A stretch of 64,000 nt of DNA from NCBI GenBank assembly GCA_977006965.1, contig OZ345354.1:3472001-3536000 (forward strand), written 5' to 3'. Of this stretch, positions 41,288-52,409 are shown one piece after another. Source of the DNA: Phymatolithon calcareum. Lineage: Eukaryota; Rhodophyta; Florideophyceae; Hapalidiales. The position numbers and the translations under genes are program-made. The notes under the pieces are model-generated. The model did no database searches and was not told where the DNA came from. It saw nothing but the letters and a program-made list of their open reading frames with translations. The stretch's first letter is position 1, and each line of letters opens with the position of its first letter.

Positions 41288-42649
41288 ATGACGAAGAATG
41301 GGACTATTGTGATCACATGCCTGCTCAGTCTCTTCTTAGAATTTGCCCATGCTTGGTTTCTTGCAGACAGGGGCGATCCAAACTGCCCTTGCTTCGTTCA
41401 AGGCACTATGGGAATCATGTGTTCAACTGCACCCGTTGACGTAAAAATCTACGCAGTGCCAGAAGCTAACAAGTTACGAGATGGCGAGCAAGGTTTCTCG
41501 CCGATCGATAATGGCATTCTCCTCGTCAACCGGACCGAGCGAAGCAATCGTGTTGGTTGCTGGAATGAGATTGTCTTTATCACTCGAGAGGTCAACTTAC
41601 CTGGGCGATATGTTCTATACGTCAGCGGGACGGAGAACGCAACTCGAATTGGCGAATACCTTGTCTTGAACGCCAAACGACCTATTTGTCCTCTCCGCCT
41701 GGCAGGATCACCGCCTCGAATCAACCCCGAAAATGGAATGACAGGGACCCATCGCATCGTCGGAGGTCCCACTGTGAGCTCTCAAGAATTCACATCGTAC
41801 AACGTATTCGTCAAGACTGGCTCTGACCCATGCACCGGCTCTGTTATCGCAAACGACTGGATATTAACATCTATTTCCTGTTCCGTGCAATCAGGAGACT
41901 TGGTTTACGTCGGTGGATCCGAAAAGGAAAACGGAACAGCGCATCGCGTGCGTCGTGTCGACCACAACGAACCTATTACGGTCGCCCAACTCACAGAGCC
42001 GATTCGAAACGCACGGCCAATTGCGCTGAACAATAACACGCGCGGACCCACTCCAGGCACTATCGTGCGAGCAACTGGATACGGCGGGCTAGCCGAACGT
42101 ATTGATAGTGTACAGGGAAGCCTGATCGACAGCAAGCACCTTCGTATGGTAGACAATATGGTTCTGAGCACCACGGAATGTAAGCGCAGACTGTTTTCCA
42201 TGCAGCAGATTGACCTTGCCCGGAGCGTCAATGCTCTCCAGCATGTTTGCGTCGGTCAAGATAAAGACTGCAAGGCTGGCGGGGTTTGCGATGGAGATCA
42301 AGGAGGGCCTGTTGTAGCGCGCAGCAAAGACGGCAACCTTGTTCAGATCGGTATTTCAAGCTTTGATTACGAATATTGCTTGAACAAGACGCGGCCTGAT
42401 GTTTACTATCGCGTCTCGACGTTTGTTCCTTGGATCCAGAGAGTTGTTTCAAACCGGGAAGTAAGGTATGTGTCGTGGGTATCCATTAATAACACCGGGG
42501 ATGTATCCATGGCGGGCATTGAGCGATACAGTCGAGCAATGAATTTGGGTGTCGCTTTTGGAACTCCAATTGCGGTGTTGATCTTAATAGGTATACTACT
42601 TGTTACGGTAATTTTTTTCAGGAAACGGAAATCGCAAGGACAGGCATAA
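41288..42649 (+). CDS. Membrane-anchored trypsin-fold protein, catalytically dead
   Basis: 453 residues. Signal peptide at 1-22 (TIVITCLLSLFLEFAHA). An N-terminal ectodomain of about 130 residues with Cys and N-glycosylation sites has no recognised fold. The chymotrypsin-fold domain begins at RIVGG (156-160). The three catalytic positions are all changed: Ser197 in WILTSISC (His expected, as in LTAAHC), Thr231 in PITVAQL (Asp expected) and Gln338 in CDGDQGGP (Ser expected). The structural cysteines and GG-P remain, so the fold is probably kept. A transmembrane helix at about 419-445 and a short basic tail (FRKRKSQGQA) finish the protein. It is therefore likely a cell-surface binding protein or receptor rather than a protease. 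The frame is intact and intronless. Confidence 0.85.
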   Translation: MTKNGTIVITCLLSLFLEFAHAWFLADRGDPNCPCFVQGTMGIMCSTAPVDVKIYAVPEANKLRDGEQGFSPIDNGILLVNRTERSNRVGCWNEIVFITREVNLPGRYVLYVSGTENATRIGEYLVLNAKRPICPLRLAGSPPRINPENGMTGTHRIVGGPTVSSQEFTSYNVFVKTGSDPCTGSVIANDWILTSISCSVQSGDLVYVGGSEKENGTAHRVRRVDHNEPITVAQLTEPIRNARPIALNNNTRGPTPGTIVRATGYGGLAERIDSVQGSLIDSKHLRMVDNMVLSTTECKRRLFSMQQIDLARSVNALQHVCVGQDKDCKAGGVCDGDQGGPVVARSKDGNLVQIGISSFDYEYCLNKTRPDVYYRVSTFVPWIQRVVSNREVRYVSWVSINNTGDVSMAGIERYSRAMNLGVAFGTPIAVLILIGILLVTVIFFRKRKSQGQA

Positions 42650-45192
42650 AGGTACAAAAGTATCTTCTGCATGAGCCTAAAAATCCTTTGCCAAGTAGCC
42701 GTTCGCTTTGTGGAGGTATAATGAAGAAAAACCGTCGTGCGATCCACATCTCTGCGGCGGAACTCTTGAACATCCACGGCTCCAGCTACTGTGAGGCATA
42801 ACTGCAAGCTTAGGTCTCGTTGAAATATCTTGTAGGTTGCTCGAAACGTAGCGTGGACCAGCGTCCAAAGAAGGGATCGTCCTATCTGTATACCGTGCTG
42901 CATGGCCTGGAGTAAAATTTGGTCTGATCCTTCTGGAGCGATTCCTCTACCATCAAATTAGAAACAACAAGTGGCTCCGTGGCAGCGCTTTGCGCCTATG
43001 CAAAAGATAGAAAATGAAGAGTGTAAAGTATGGAGAAGTTAAACAAAAGATCTATTCCTCCAATTTAGTGTCCTTCTCCGTCCCCCTCCCTTCTCCGTGT
43101 TTTGCATATTTACCCTCCGCTAACACTTGCCTCTTGTGAATCACGTGTCCTGATCTGCCCAACGTTCCAGCTCGTGTCCGCGTCTCTGGTCTGCACTGTG
43201 TCAGCCCCAAATTTCACTCTTCGCCTACTGATCCGCCACACTTGTAGTTACTCGCGTGCTGTGTATCGGCTCTCTCGTTCCTCAGGTACGCCCCTTCTCT
43301 CACTCCCCATCTACACATGTGTACGCGTGTACTTTCCGACCTTATGTCACATCAAAAAATGTATTTTCGAGTGATTGCTCACCTCAGTGTAAATCCACCC
43401 TGTTGAACTTTATCTTGTTACTGCATACAGCCAATAGATTTCGCAGAGAAAGAAGAAAACTGGGGATTGCCCACTGATCCCTCACCTCAGCGCGTATCCA
43501 CCCTATTGAACCTTATCTTTTAAAAATGTAACCAATGAGAATCAAAAGAGACACCGACAGACACACACACAGACAGACAGCGATTTTAGTAGTAGTGGAT
43601 ATACAGTATCTTCATAAAATCTATCACTGTAAGCAACTATAGAATTGAAAGTAATTCCTAAGTTTTGGAAAAACTTCTGTGATTCCAAAATCAAAATCAA
43701 AAATTAAAAGAACTAAAATTTCTGCATTTTCAAAGTTTTCTTGAAAATTTTTGAATATACAGCTGTCCCTGCACAAGATTGGGAAAGCTCGCTTTAATTG
43801 GGTGCACACGGTGATTTTCAGCTCCGCAGGGCTAGTACCGTTGGCACGTGCCATTCGCAGGTGAATTCACAGTACCGACGCGCTCCAATGGTGCTCGTCC
43901 AGAGGCTACCAATGGAACATGATCTGTGCACCGCTGGTAACTCCACCTTGTTACTGATGATTGTGCAATCGATGAGTCGGTGGCTATGTTGAACCAGAGC
44001 GGCATTGAATCATCTCGGAAGTCTTCGCATCACAAGGTGCAGTTCGGGAGAAGGGTTTGACCGGACCGAACGGACCACAAACGAAAAAAGACAAGTTTCC
44101 GGCGCGGGCGCGGGCGCCCGCGCCGGCGCAAGTGGCCGCAGCGATAAAGCTCCACAAAGCGCTCCTTCCGACGGTAATCCCGCCCGAAATGGCGGACGCG
44201 ATCGTGAACGCGCACTCCAGGGACTTGGCGAATCGAGAACTTGCCACACTTGAAATGCCAGACCCAAACCCGCCGTTGCAAGATTTCGAGAAAATCTTGC
44301 GAATTTAAGCGGATTTGATACAGGCCGGCTATCATACCGGTCCGGCCCGCTCACCTGTGCGTCACAGATAGGAACCAAGAGCTCAGTCAGGAATTTTTCC
44401 CCGCTACAGTGCAGGGTTTTTTTGAACTTGCAAGAGCTGTGATCCAGCCTCCCCATGGGAGAAGACTATCACCTTCTGGTAGTATGGTAGTACATGGATT
44501 CCGCCCTGAGTGGTGTGCCGCAACGCTCAAGGAAGCTGGGAGAGAAGACAGAAGAAGATGAAAGAAGGCAGCGAGATGACTAGCTACCGTGAGCGTCCTA
44601 AATGGTTTCCAACCCGGGGCATCCCTTTGAAGGACGGCGACTGAAGATTGGCTATGTAGCGATATAGATGTTAAGCTTCCCCAAGGTCTGCACATTGTGC
44701 AGCTTGGGCAGCTGTTGTGACATCAAGTACCACTCATATCTGTTAAGTCTACTGGAGCCGTAAGGATGTGGAGTTGTTTACCAGCTCTGATAAATCCCGC
44801 AATAAAAGAAAGAAAGAAAGAATCATCTCGGTACAGGTGGCACGACGTACTCATAAGTTTGAGGAAAGGAGGGAACGTGGGTAGTTTGAGACACAGAAAG
44901 GACACTTGAGATCGGACGAACGTGGAAGCATGGCATGCGAATGCAATTGACCAGGGGATAACCTTCTGTCAGTGAATATTGGCAACATGACAACCCTGTA
45001 CTGTATGGTTAGTCTCGGAGGATTTACGATCTTACTTTGGGAGCATAATTTACAGCAAAGTCTATTTGTCGAATCAATCAAATCTCGATACATCTTTACA
45101 ACAGTGTGTTTAATGCCCCTCCCTGACGGCCACTAATTACCAACAAAAGGAATCATCGCAAGAGATGACGGAATATGTTCGAGAGCGCCGTA
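42650..45192. other. Gene-poor stretch with microsatellites and a GC-rich block
   Basis: No firm gene. CA/GACA repeats lie at 43560-43580 and GAAA repeats at 44800-44820. A GC-rich block (GCGGGCGCGGGCGCCCGC) at 44103-44125 sits in a plus-strand frame 44057-44308 of 83 residues (HKALLPTVIPPEMADAIVNA), which could be a small exon; support is weak. Confidence 0.35.
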
Positions 45193-45261
45193 CAGAGCGC
45201 TTCTCTTGCGTGTTATGCATCATGATGATCATCATGCATAACACGCAAGAGAAGCGCTCTG
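45193..45261. repeat. Long hairpin with 28-bp perfect arms
   Basis: 45193-45220 (CAGAGCGCTTCTCTTGCGTG...) is exactly complementary to 45234-45261, with a 13-nt loop. The lack of any mismatch points to a recent origin. It could be a precursor of small RNA or a foldback insertion. Confidence 0.9.
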
Positions 45262-45429
45262 TATACTACGGGCGCCGCATGGCAGCAATCTATACATTAA
45301 CTTAAATGGAGAAATTAAATATTTGCGGACTACAGTACCGTACAGTTCTAATGATTAGATTCCCGGTCAGGTCTCTCAATTGTATCATGTGCACAGCGCA
45401 ATTCACTACTGAACCGTTACACCGGGTTG

Positions 45430-46345
45430 TGCAATAGGATATCCACTCGGATCGCGATACATAGGATGCTCATAGTAGGTGATCTGTCGGACCGTAAGGG
45501 AATCGTGTCTCTAGTGTATCTATGCGCTGTTTTTTCGCTTCGCTAGAAGTATATAAGCAGGGGAAAGTTATACAGGGGGAGGAAAGCCAGTTTTGGAAGT
45601 TTCAAAGATTATAGTGAAAACGTTGGTTGCGTTGTGCACGGTAAATTATGAGGGATTTCGAGTATCAAAAATATATCTGAAAAGCTGATGTTGATGCACT
45701 GCGAGACGTGCCCGTCGCACGAGATCTGCCAATAAGAACGGCGCTTAAGCAAGGTGCACTACGACATGGACGTGCGTGTGCGTTAACGGTTGCTTGCGTG
45801 GCGCCGGGATCGATGCGTGCGCAGGTGAAAGGTGCGATAGCTTGAGCTCAAATGCATCGTTTGTGCACACCGCACTACACACTGCCCATCAACGTTAATT
45901 CTGATAATTTTCAGCCAGAGGCGAATGGCGCAACGTGAGCCGTCGCAACATTGGGGCTCCCAATGTTCACAACTTCCTGGCGGCTTTCTCACATATTTTT
46001 ATGATGCATTTTCGCATTGCCGTTCACGCTTCATACAGACCGTACGTGAAGCGCTTGAGAAAAACGATATGACAACCGACTTGCTTTCCTCCCCCGGTAT
46101 AACTTTCCCCTGATATAAGATAAGAGTAAAGGAAGGTGGCCCCGGGGGCTGTGCCTTTTGTCTACAGTATTGAATCATTGGCCCATTATCATCTACCGCA
46201 TGCGACCGTGGAATACGCATGATTAAAGCGCGCGTTTGGTGACAGTGTACTGTCCGGTACAGTATGTACTCTTGAGGTGGCGGCGATGGATCAACCATTT
46301 AATGATTCAGGAGACACCGCATGTTCCTGATATCACGCAGGTCTC
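45430..46345 (+). repeat. LTR-like repeat copy A, split by an insertion
   Basis: 45430-45557 and 46113-46345 together match copy B (46690-47050): CTCGGATCGCGATAC, GTATCTATGCGCTG, TTCGCTAGAAGTATATA, GAGTAAAGGAAGGTGG, AAAGCGCGCGTTTGG and TGTTCCTGATAT. The gap between the two halves is exactly the 555-bp element at 45558-46112. AGTATATAAG looks like a TATA box. Confidence 0.65.
45558..46112. mobile_element. 555-bp non-autonomous DNA transposon with 7-bp duplication
   Basis: The left end CAGGGGAAAGTTATACAGGG and the right end read inward CAGGGGAAAGTTATACCGGG continue to 29 bp with one mismatch. ATATAAG is duplicated at 45551-45557 and 46113-46119. CAGGG termini suggest the hAT superfamily, although 8 bp is the usual duplication there. 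There is no coding capacity. It inserted at the TATA motif of the LTR-like repeat. Confidence 0.88.
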
Positions 46346-46689
46346 CACTGTATCAATGCAGTGGAGAGCTGCACTGTATCAGAGCATTGGAATTATTTAT
46401 TTATTTTTATTCTTCAAGAATACCATCGGGCCCAAATAAACAATATATTCGTCGGGCCAAAATGCTGTCATTCTCCCCCAGAAACGTAGACTTAGTCGAG
46501 CGTTCTCGAGTAAATAATGCTTTCAAATAAATAAAATAATTGTCGTAACCACGAAGATCTCAATAAATACAATAAATATGCGCGACTCAGGAATAAATTA
46601 TTGGAACAATAATTTAAATAATTACAATAGCAATTATTTTTTCCAATGCTTTGAGCGGTTACATACAAAGCGTAGGAACTCCGATTTTT

Positions 46690-47050
46690 GTTTCTCTCGT
46701 GTCTGTACGCTGCGCAGCTCGGATCGCGATACTCAGGATGCCCATTGTAGGTGATCTCCCGGGCCGTAAGGGAATCTTGTTTCTAGCGTATCTATGCGCT
46801 GTATTTTCGTTTCGCTAGAAGTATATAGATAAGAGTAAATGAAGGTGGCTCCGATGGTTGTGCCTTATGCCTACTGAGTCATGGGCCCGTTTTCGTCTAC
46901 CGCAACCAGTAGATTCGGTTTGTACCTGAAGCTTGCGACCGGGGAATACGTATTAATAAAGCGCACGTTTGGCGACTGTGCGGTATGACCTTTTCAGGTG
47001 GCGGTGATCAAATGCTTCAGGAAACACTACACGTTCCTGATATAGAGGAG
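46690..47050 (+). repeat. LTR-like repeat copy B
   Basis: Matches copy A over nearly its full length, with AGTATATAGA at the TATA position. A and B are direct repeats only a few hundred bases apart, so they are not the two ends of a full element. An AT-rich spacer lies between them (46346-46689). Confidence 0.65.
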
Positions 47051-47194
47051 ACAAGTATAGTTCCATCCATAAGACAAAGAGAAAGATCGAAAATTTAAGA
47101 AATTTCATCACGCAAGCACGCACGTCTCACATACTGCAATGATGATGGGCGGTGATGGTGTCGCACCCGATGTTTACTTGGCTGTTCTTGTCCA

Positions 47195-47640
47195 GACTGT
47201 ACGCCTCGGATTTCGGTTTCTCTCGTGACTGTACGCCCGCAACTCGGATCGCGACCCTCACGATGCCCATAGTAAGTGATCTGCCGGGCCTTAAGGGAAT
47301 CGTGTCTCTCGTGTATCTATGCGCTGTTTTCTCGCTTCGCTGGTAGTATTTAAGATAGTTAGTTCGTTCGTCTGAGTAAAGGAAGGTGGGAGATCTTCGA
47401 ATTTTGCCTCGACTGCTCGGATGGCGCACGCTCAAGCTCGCCTTCACGTCCATTCGACCATGCGGAATTGAAATTCTCCCACCCCTTCTTGACCGCAACC
47501 GTTTCGCCGCACAAGCCAGTGCGATGACAACCGCGCTCAAGGTCCCCTTTCCCGTTTTCGTGAATCTGTCTCAAGGTTGACGGTCTAGCCAGGGTCGCCG
47601 GATGGTGACGCCGACATCTTCATGCTTATTTTATCTGTTT
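47195..47640 (+). repeat. LTR-like repeat copy C
   Basis: Starts like copies A and B (CTCGGATCGCGAC, GTGTCTCTCGTGTATCTATG, AGTATTTAAGA) but continues like copy D (AAGGTGGGAGATCTTCG, CCTCGACTGCTCGGAT, then GC-rich CAGCCAGGGTCGCCG to CCAGGGTCGCCGGATGG). Confidence 0.65.
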
Positions 47641-48459
47641 GTCAACGGGGCAGCTCTTGCATAATCTCTACGCTAAAGTCATCTAGCTGCTCAAAACGTT
47701 CTTGATTCGTAATTCTCTCCCAACAAGAGCTCCTGTGAGTCTCTTGCACTCAAACTCAATTTCTGTACTCATCTTCGATGACGCTAGAGCACGCTGTAAG
47801 GCGACTAGTTCGATCACCGCGGTAATCCCACAGTAATCACCCAACACTGATTTCCTCCAAAGGGGTGCTCGGTTGAATTCAACGGTCCAGGACCTGGTGC
47901 CGTTTGCTGACAGACGGAACCAAGATCATAACAACACCGTGCTTGGTGGTCATTTACAAAATACGGCAAAGTACGTGGTCATTTTTCAAATTCCTCTTAA
48001 ATGTTTGACCTTGGAGCCCCTTCCTTTATTGAGTCGGCACTGCACCCTACTGCATTTCTACGCAATACAACGGGACCCAAAAGGATCATACTTTGAGACT
48101 ACCCACCCTGGCAATTGCAGAGTTAGGGAGCAATTATGAAAGGCTTGCATGCAATGTGCAGATTAAGTTCGCATTGGACATCGTGAAGACAGAGAAGACT
48201 CGAAGAAGACGGATACAGTGTGCCATCACATTCTCAGATTCATGATGATACAGTACAGAGTCGGGTTGAAATGGAGAGGACGAAGACAGGGACAAAAATA
48301 GCAATGCATCTCAGATCACCGCGGCGGTTCACTTTGCATACTTCAAAGGCGTTCTTTCATACTATGGCTTGACTGTAGAGTGGGTTGTGGCATTTTTTGC
48401 TGACAATGCTACGACGAATCTCAATATCGTAGGTCTCCTTGAAGTTCCTCACGTGGGGT

Positions 48460-49507
48460 CAGACTCATATTTCTACTAATTGAAATCAGACTTATTCAGC
48501 CATTAGTCATTAGCGGCAGGCAATAGTCAATTACCAACCTAGTCATCAACCTGAGGCCCTAACGTTCGTTCAATTTCGCACGCAATCTCCCCTGCGAGGT
48601 CCTTCATGGCCTATTCGAAGCGGCTCAACAACCTTTGCTGCCTTGGTTCGTTGTTGATACGTAAGCGAACAAAGCTGCGAATCATCAACAGCATCTCGGT
48701 GACCGAAGATTCGCCGTGCTGCCGACGTGCGCCTTCCCGGTAGTTCGCGTCGCCAATTAAGCGCTCTGTCGAGGCCAACGACGACTGTACAGACAAGTAA
48801 GCGCGCGCTGAGTCGCAAAACAGCGGTGCGACGTACATCTTTCTTTCGGGCACGTCGATGACGCTGCTGTTCTCCATCGAGCCCCACCAGTCGAGCGCGG
48901 CGTTTGGTTCTTGTCGACCGACGTTGTCGACGTGCACTACCATTTGATTGCGCAAGGACTTGAAATTGGCCTAGTACGCGTCCTCCTCGTAGCCACCGTT
49001 CAGGATGTCGGGGAGCTCGGAGACCTCGACGTCGCAGAGCGGGTTGACGTACTCTTCCCTGTTCTGACCTGCTGGAAACCAGTCGAGTTTGCACCCGTTT
49101 TTGTCGAACATGGCAGCGACGTGTACCAGCCCCACCTCCTTGGCCTTCCGGCTCCCCTTCTTCTGCTCGTCATCCATCTCGTCCAGCTTAGCTTTCCGCG
49201 CCGCCGCTTGTGCCGCGCGTCGCCTTCCGCGCGCAGCTCGTCGGCGAGCGCGAGCTGTCTCGTGTTCGTCGTTGGCCTTTTTGCCCTTCTCGTCGTAGGG
49301 CATGTCGCCTCGTTCGGATCGTCGAGGTCGAGCGCAGTACCAGCGGTGGAGCCAGCGCCAGCAGCGCCGCAGGCGGCCGCGGTACACGCAAGCCAAGCGT
49401 CATTATCAGCAAGAGCTTTTGTGTCTGAGTACGAGTGGTCAATATTCAGTTATTGTCGTTAGTCACGCTATTTCGGCCTTAGGCAGTCAGTCATAAATAC
49501 GAGTCTG
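48460..49507. mobile_element. Nested hAT-type element, 1048 bp, 8-bp duplication
   Basis: CGTGGGGT is present immediately left (48452-48459) and right (49508-49515): the 8-bp duplication diagnostic of hAT. The ends CAGACTCATATTT and, read inward from the right, CAGACTCGTATTT are inverted repeats with one mismatch in 13. Inside, on the minus strand, is a C-terminal piece of another hAT transposase, so the element derives from an autonomous parent by internal deletion. Confidence 0.9.
48611..49396 (-). pseudogene. hAT transposase C-terminal fragment with in-frame TAG
   Basis: One minus-strand frame with a single TAG (48971-48973). The first part is very Ala/Arg/Lys-rich (ARARRRAARGRRRAAQAAARK), followed by NREEYVNPLCDVEVSELPD. 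After the stop, the frame shows the hAT dimerisation layout: NAALDWWGSMENSSV, YVAPLFCDSARAYLSVQ, LASTERLIGDANY (like PxxW, A-x2-YL, SSxxSER-x-FS). A tail rich in Arg, Leu and Phe ends it. It belongs to the nested element, not to the surrounding hAT gene. Confidence 0.65.
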
Positions 49508-50030
49508 CGTGGGGTGCAACAGCCACAAGCTCAATATAGAGGTGGAGCTCATCGTAAAGAATAATGAGCAACTGAGTGTAACAATCAATTCACATCATAA
49601 CACGATGAGAGAGACAAAGACAAGCATGAAGAACCGCGCACTTCTGCTCAACCTAACCCCTTGTCTTTGTTTTGCACAATGCCACACGCTGGTCGGGAAA
49701 GTACAACATGTTGAAACGATTCGCTGTGCTGGGGGACTCTCCTATTACTGCGTCTAAGCAGGAGTCGTCCAACTTAACGATCAGCAGAACCGATCAGTTC
49801 TTGCGGAGGCTAATAAGTTCACCAGACAGCTCGAAGCGATTAAAGACGTGACCATGAATCGAGACAGACACTGCAACAAGCTCGGATCGCACTTTATGTA
49901 CTGTCGAAAAACGTTCAAGACCATCGCCTTGAAGTCGGTCACATATACTATAGATGCTCGCTTGGAATTCATTATGTTGCACCAGTCGCTCAGATTGTTT
50001 GCGATTAGCACTTTGAGTCAGGGGTAGTAA

Positions 50031-50909
50031 AAATGCAGCGGAAAGAGTTCATTGATGTTGCGGTTGAGCAGAAGCGATCGGTGCAGCGTTTGCCGAAGCC
50101 CCAGCATGATGAGGCCCCGGCTTATGGGCTACTTTAAACCAGGTCGAACACGGCAGTTAACCTCAACAGAATGGCAAGAGAGAATACATCAATTGCGAAT
50201 TTGTTTTTGGTTCAGTTGCTCACAGGTTTAGTGCCTTTGGTGTCCTTAGAAGCATATTCTAAAAATAATAGTAATAAATGCTTATGCCAGTACAGTATGG
50301 GACTAGCAAGCAGTGCTGTTATTTTTAGAGGAAATTACTAAAATGACCACTTCGGCCCGTTTTACAAGACACAAATCAGGCGTGTGCGTGCGAATTTGGC
50401 ACATCGATGTAAGCGAATGATTGGTTCTTGTGAGTTTCGACTTACACCGACTCACGTCTATCATAAAATCGTGAGCGTAATGGATTCACGATTAAATTTT
50501 TCCGTATTATTGGCATTAAATGTATGTGCAAATCACTGATCGTAAGTGGCGAAAAAAGGCGCTGTGGGAGGGGCGGAAGGGTGTTTCCAACTGTGATCGA
50601 CGTTCCAATGCTGTAAGGCGCAAAGAGAAGGACCGCCAGCTAAAGGACCGCAAGCAGCTGCGGAACGGGCGGTAGATATGCCTGCCCGAGGGCTTGAGAA
50701 ATTACTTCAGGCCCGGAGCAGTTCGGAGTTGCTTTTATATTGAAGTACGAACTATCTTGGCAGCTGCGGAGGCGAAGCGGTTATTTTAGGCGGTATAGCG
50801 CGTTGCAAAGGACAGGCGCACAGCATGTGCTGGTCAGGACTGTGGTGGATGCATCTCCGGTGTTACCGATCGCAGCGCGGACTGCCGCGCAGCGGCAAAC
50901 AGGCGCACG
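50031..50909. other. Gene-free stretch
   Basis: No gene. AAATGACCAC occurs once at 50341, and GTGGTCATTT twice further left at about 47945 and 47978, so the dyad family of 12.6-13.9 kb has scattered relatives here. Confidence 0.4.
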
Positions 50910-51110
50910 GTGCATCAGCGTTTTGTAAGTAAGAAGCAAGGCGTGTGCCGATATTGCACTTACGTTCGAGCATTGCATTTAATGGAGAATGAAGGCGACG
51001 TAGACGGGGCGCCGAGAGTCCGGCATCCTTCCGTGAACTGCAACTTCTGCTATGCGCACCTGTCCAAGGACCACTTTGATAATTATCATGATAAACAAAA
51101 CCCTCAGTGA
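50910..51110 (+). pseudogene. Cys/His-rich C-terminal fragment, piggyBac-like
   Basis: The frame reads VSKKQGVCRYC, then a spacer, then VNCNFCYAHLSKDHFDNYHD and stops. The C-x2-C ... C-x2-C ... H-x3-H spacing resembles the C-terminal cross-brace zinc domain of piggyBac-type transposases. Upstream the frame continues briefly without clear homology. Truncated; no catalytic part seen. Confidence 0.3.
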
Positions 51111-52409
51111 TTGGCTATATTCTGAATCTTACGACCAAAACGATTGTTCGAATTCCTGAATTAATCCCATATATTATATGGGATAAGCCTCAGACCATTA
51201 AGGGATAGGCAGACATGTGTCATAAGTATGACGTCCCTCCGTAACACCATGGATTTGTACTACTCGTAGTGCAATCTGTACTTCGTGCGCTAAATCGAAT
51301 TTCTCCCTTGGGCTTACACGCGTTCTCTAGAGGATGAGTGTGAGGCCATGAGCAGCTGCCGGTATTACAGAAGAGAGTCTTCTGACGTGCACAATGCTCA
51401 GATTAGAGCACAGACGCTATTTTTTATCGAAAACTAGCTTCCCCTTCAAAGCGCCGGTATATACGCGTACTATTGTGTTCGGGGAAGAAGAAGCTTTCAG
51501 AAAAGAGCAAAAAAAGAATGTTCATGGGTGCTCACGTTGTTTAAAACGAGGACAAGCGAAACCTATCAAAGAAATACTAAAGTTTTTGCTGTAATTCTCT
51601 GGGAAAAATTTTCCCGCCAAATTCCCAAGTCCTAATTTTACTCATAATGATTCATGGTGTAGTGTACCATTTGTGGAAAAAGCTGACTTGAGAAAAGGCT
51701 TAGACGTGAAGACAGCGCCGACAGAAAGTTGAGTTGGATGTGCCATTATCGAAAACTTGCGGGAAATTTTGCCGTCTTCGCAAAAAGATCTTTTGAGTTG
51801 CTTTTTGAAGCAAAACAATTTCGTAAAACCAAGATTCACGAATTATTTCGGGCAAAGTGCCGTAGTGGCCCCTAATATTACCGTAAATTGGCACAAGGTG
51901 TCACTGGGGGAGCACAGCGGCGTGGTGGATAGTAAATTGAGTGTCTGTGGACGTCAAATTTAGTATCCAATGATTGGACAGTGGCTTCGATGCTGAGCGG
52001 CTTACACTCTGATAGCAAAATGTCGTTGAAAGTAATGCTTTATTTTTGGTAGTATGATCACGACTCAAGTCATCACGATGCACTCGCCGTGCAGTGAAAA
52101 ATTCAGACAGTCGATGTCCTGCGGATACCGGGTCAGCTATCTTACGACAGTCCAGGGAGTACCATGCAGCAAAACTGCTGGGTTCAAACTTCGAACCGTG
52201 TTTTGTGAAGCCTTGAAACCCATGCCCAGGCTAGCGTAGAATGTGCTTTGTCCCTAATTGAGTTTTTAGAAGCTTCGGAATATAAAAGCTACAGACTTGT
52301 TGCAAAAAGCTACCTTTAGCGTTTCAAAATACCTAAAGCATTTTGCCACCTAGCGTGCGACGCAGGATAGATACCGCCTTCATGTAGATAACGTCAACTG
52401 TAGCATACC
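51111..52409. other. Gene-free stretch left of the four-gene unit
   Basis: AT-rich with no supported gene. I searched it by eye for a CACTACTTTGACG-like left terminus of the unit at 52.4-61.3 kb and did not find one. Confidence 0.4.

Larger units (their letters stand above)
48297..50030 (+). pseudogene. hAT transposase gene, interrupted and decayed
   Basis: The catalytic region reads TAAVHFAYFKGVLSYYGL, then FFADNATTNLNIVGLLEVPHVG up to 48459, and resumes at 49512 with CNSHKLNIEVELIVK and TSMKNRALLLNL. The DNATTN block and the C-x2-HKLN motif are typical of hAT transposases. The break coincides with the nested element 48460-49507, and removing it with one copy of the duplication makes the frame continuous. 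Further stops occur upstream (near 48267) and at 49755-49757, so the gene was already dying or died later. The dimerisation domain is not recognised downstream in the same frame. Confidence 0.7.

Noticed and set aside
48911-49462. Plus-strand 183-residue frame
   Set aside because: Antisense to the hAT C-terminal fragment, whose dimerisation motifs are clear on the minus strand.
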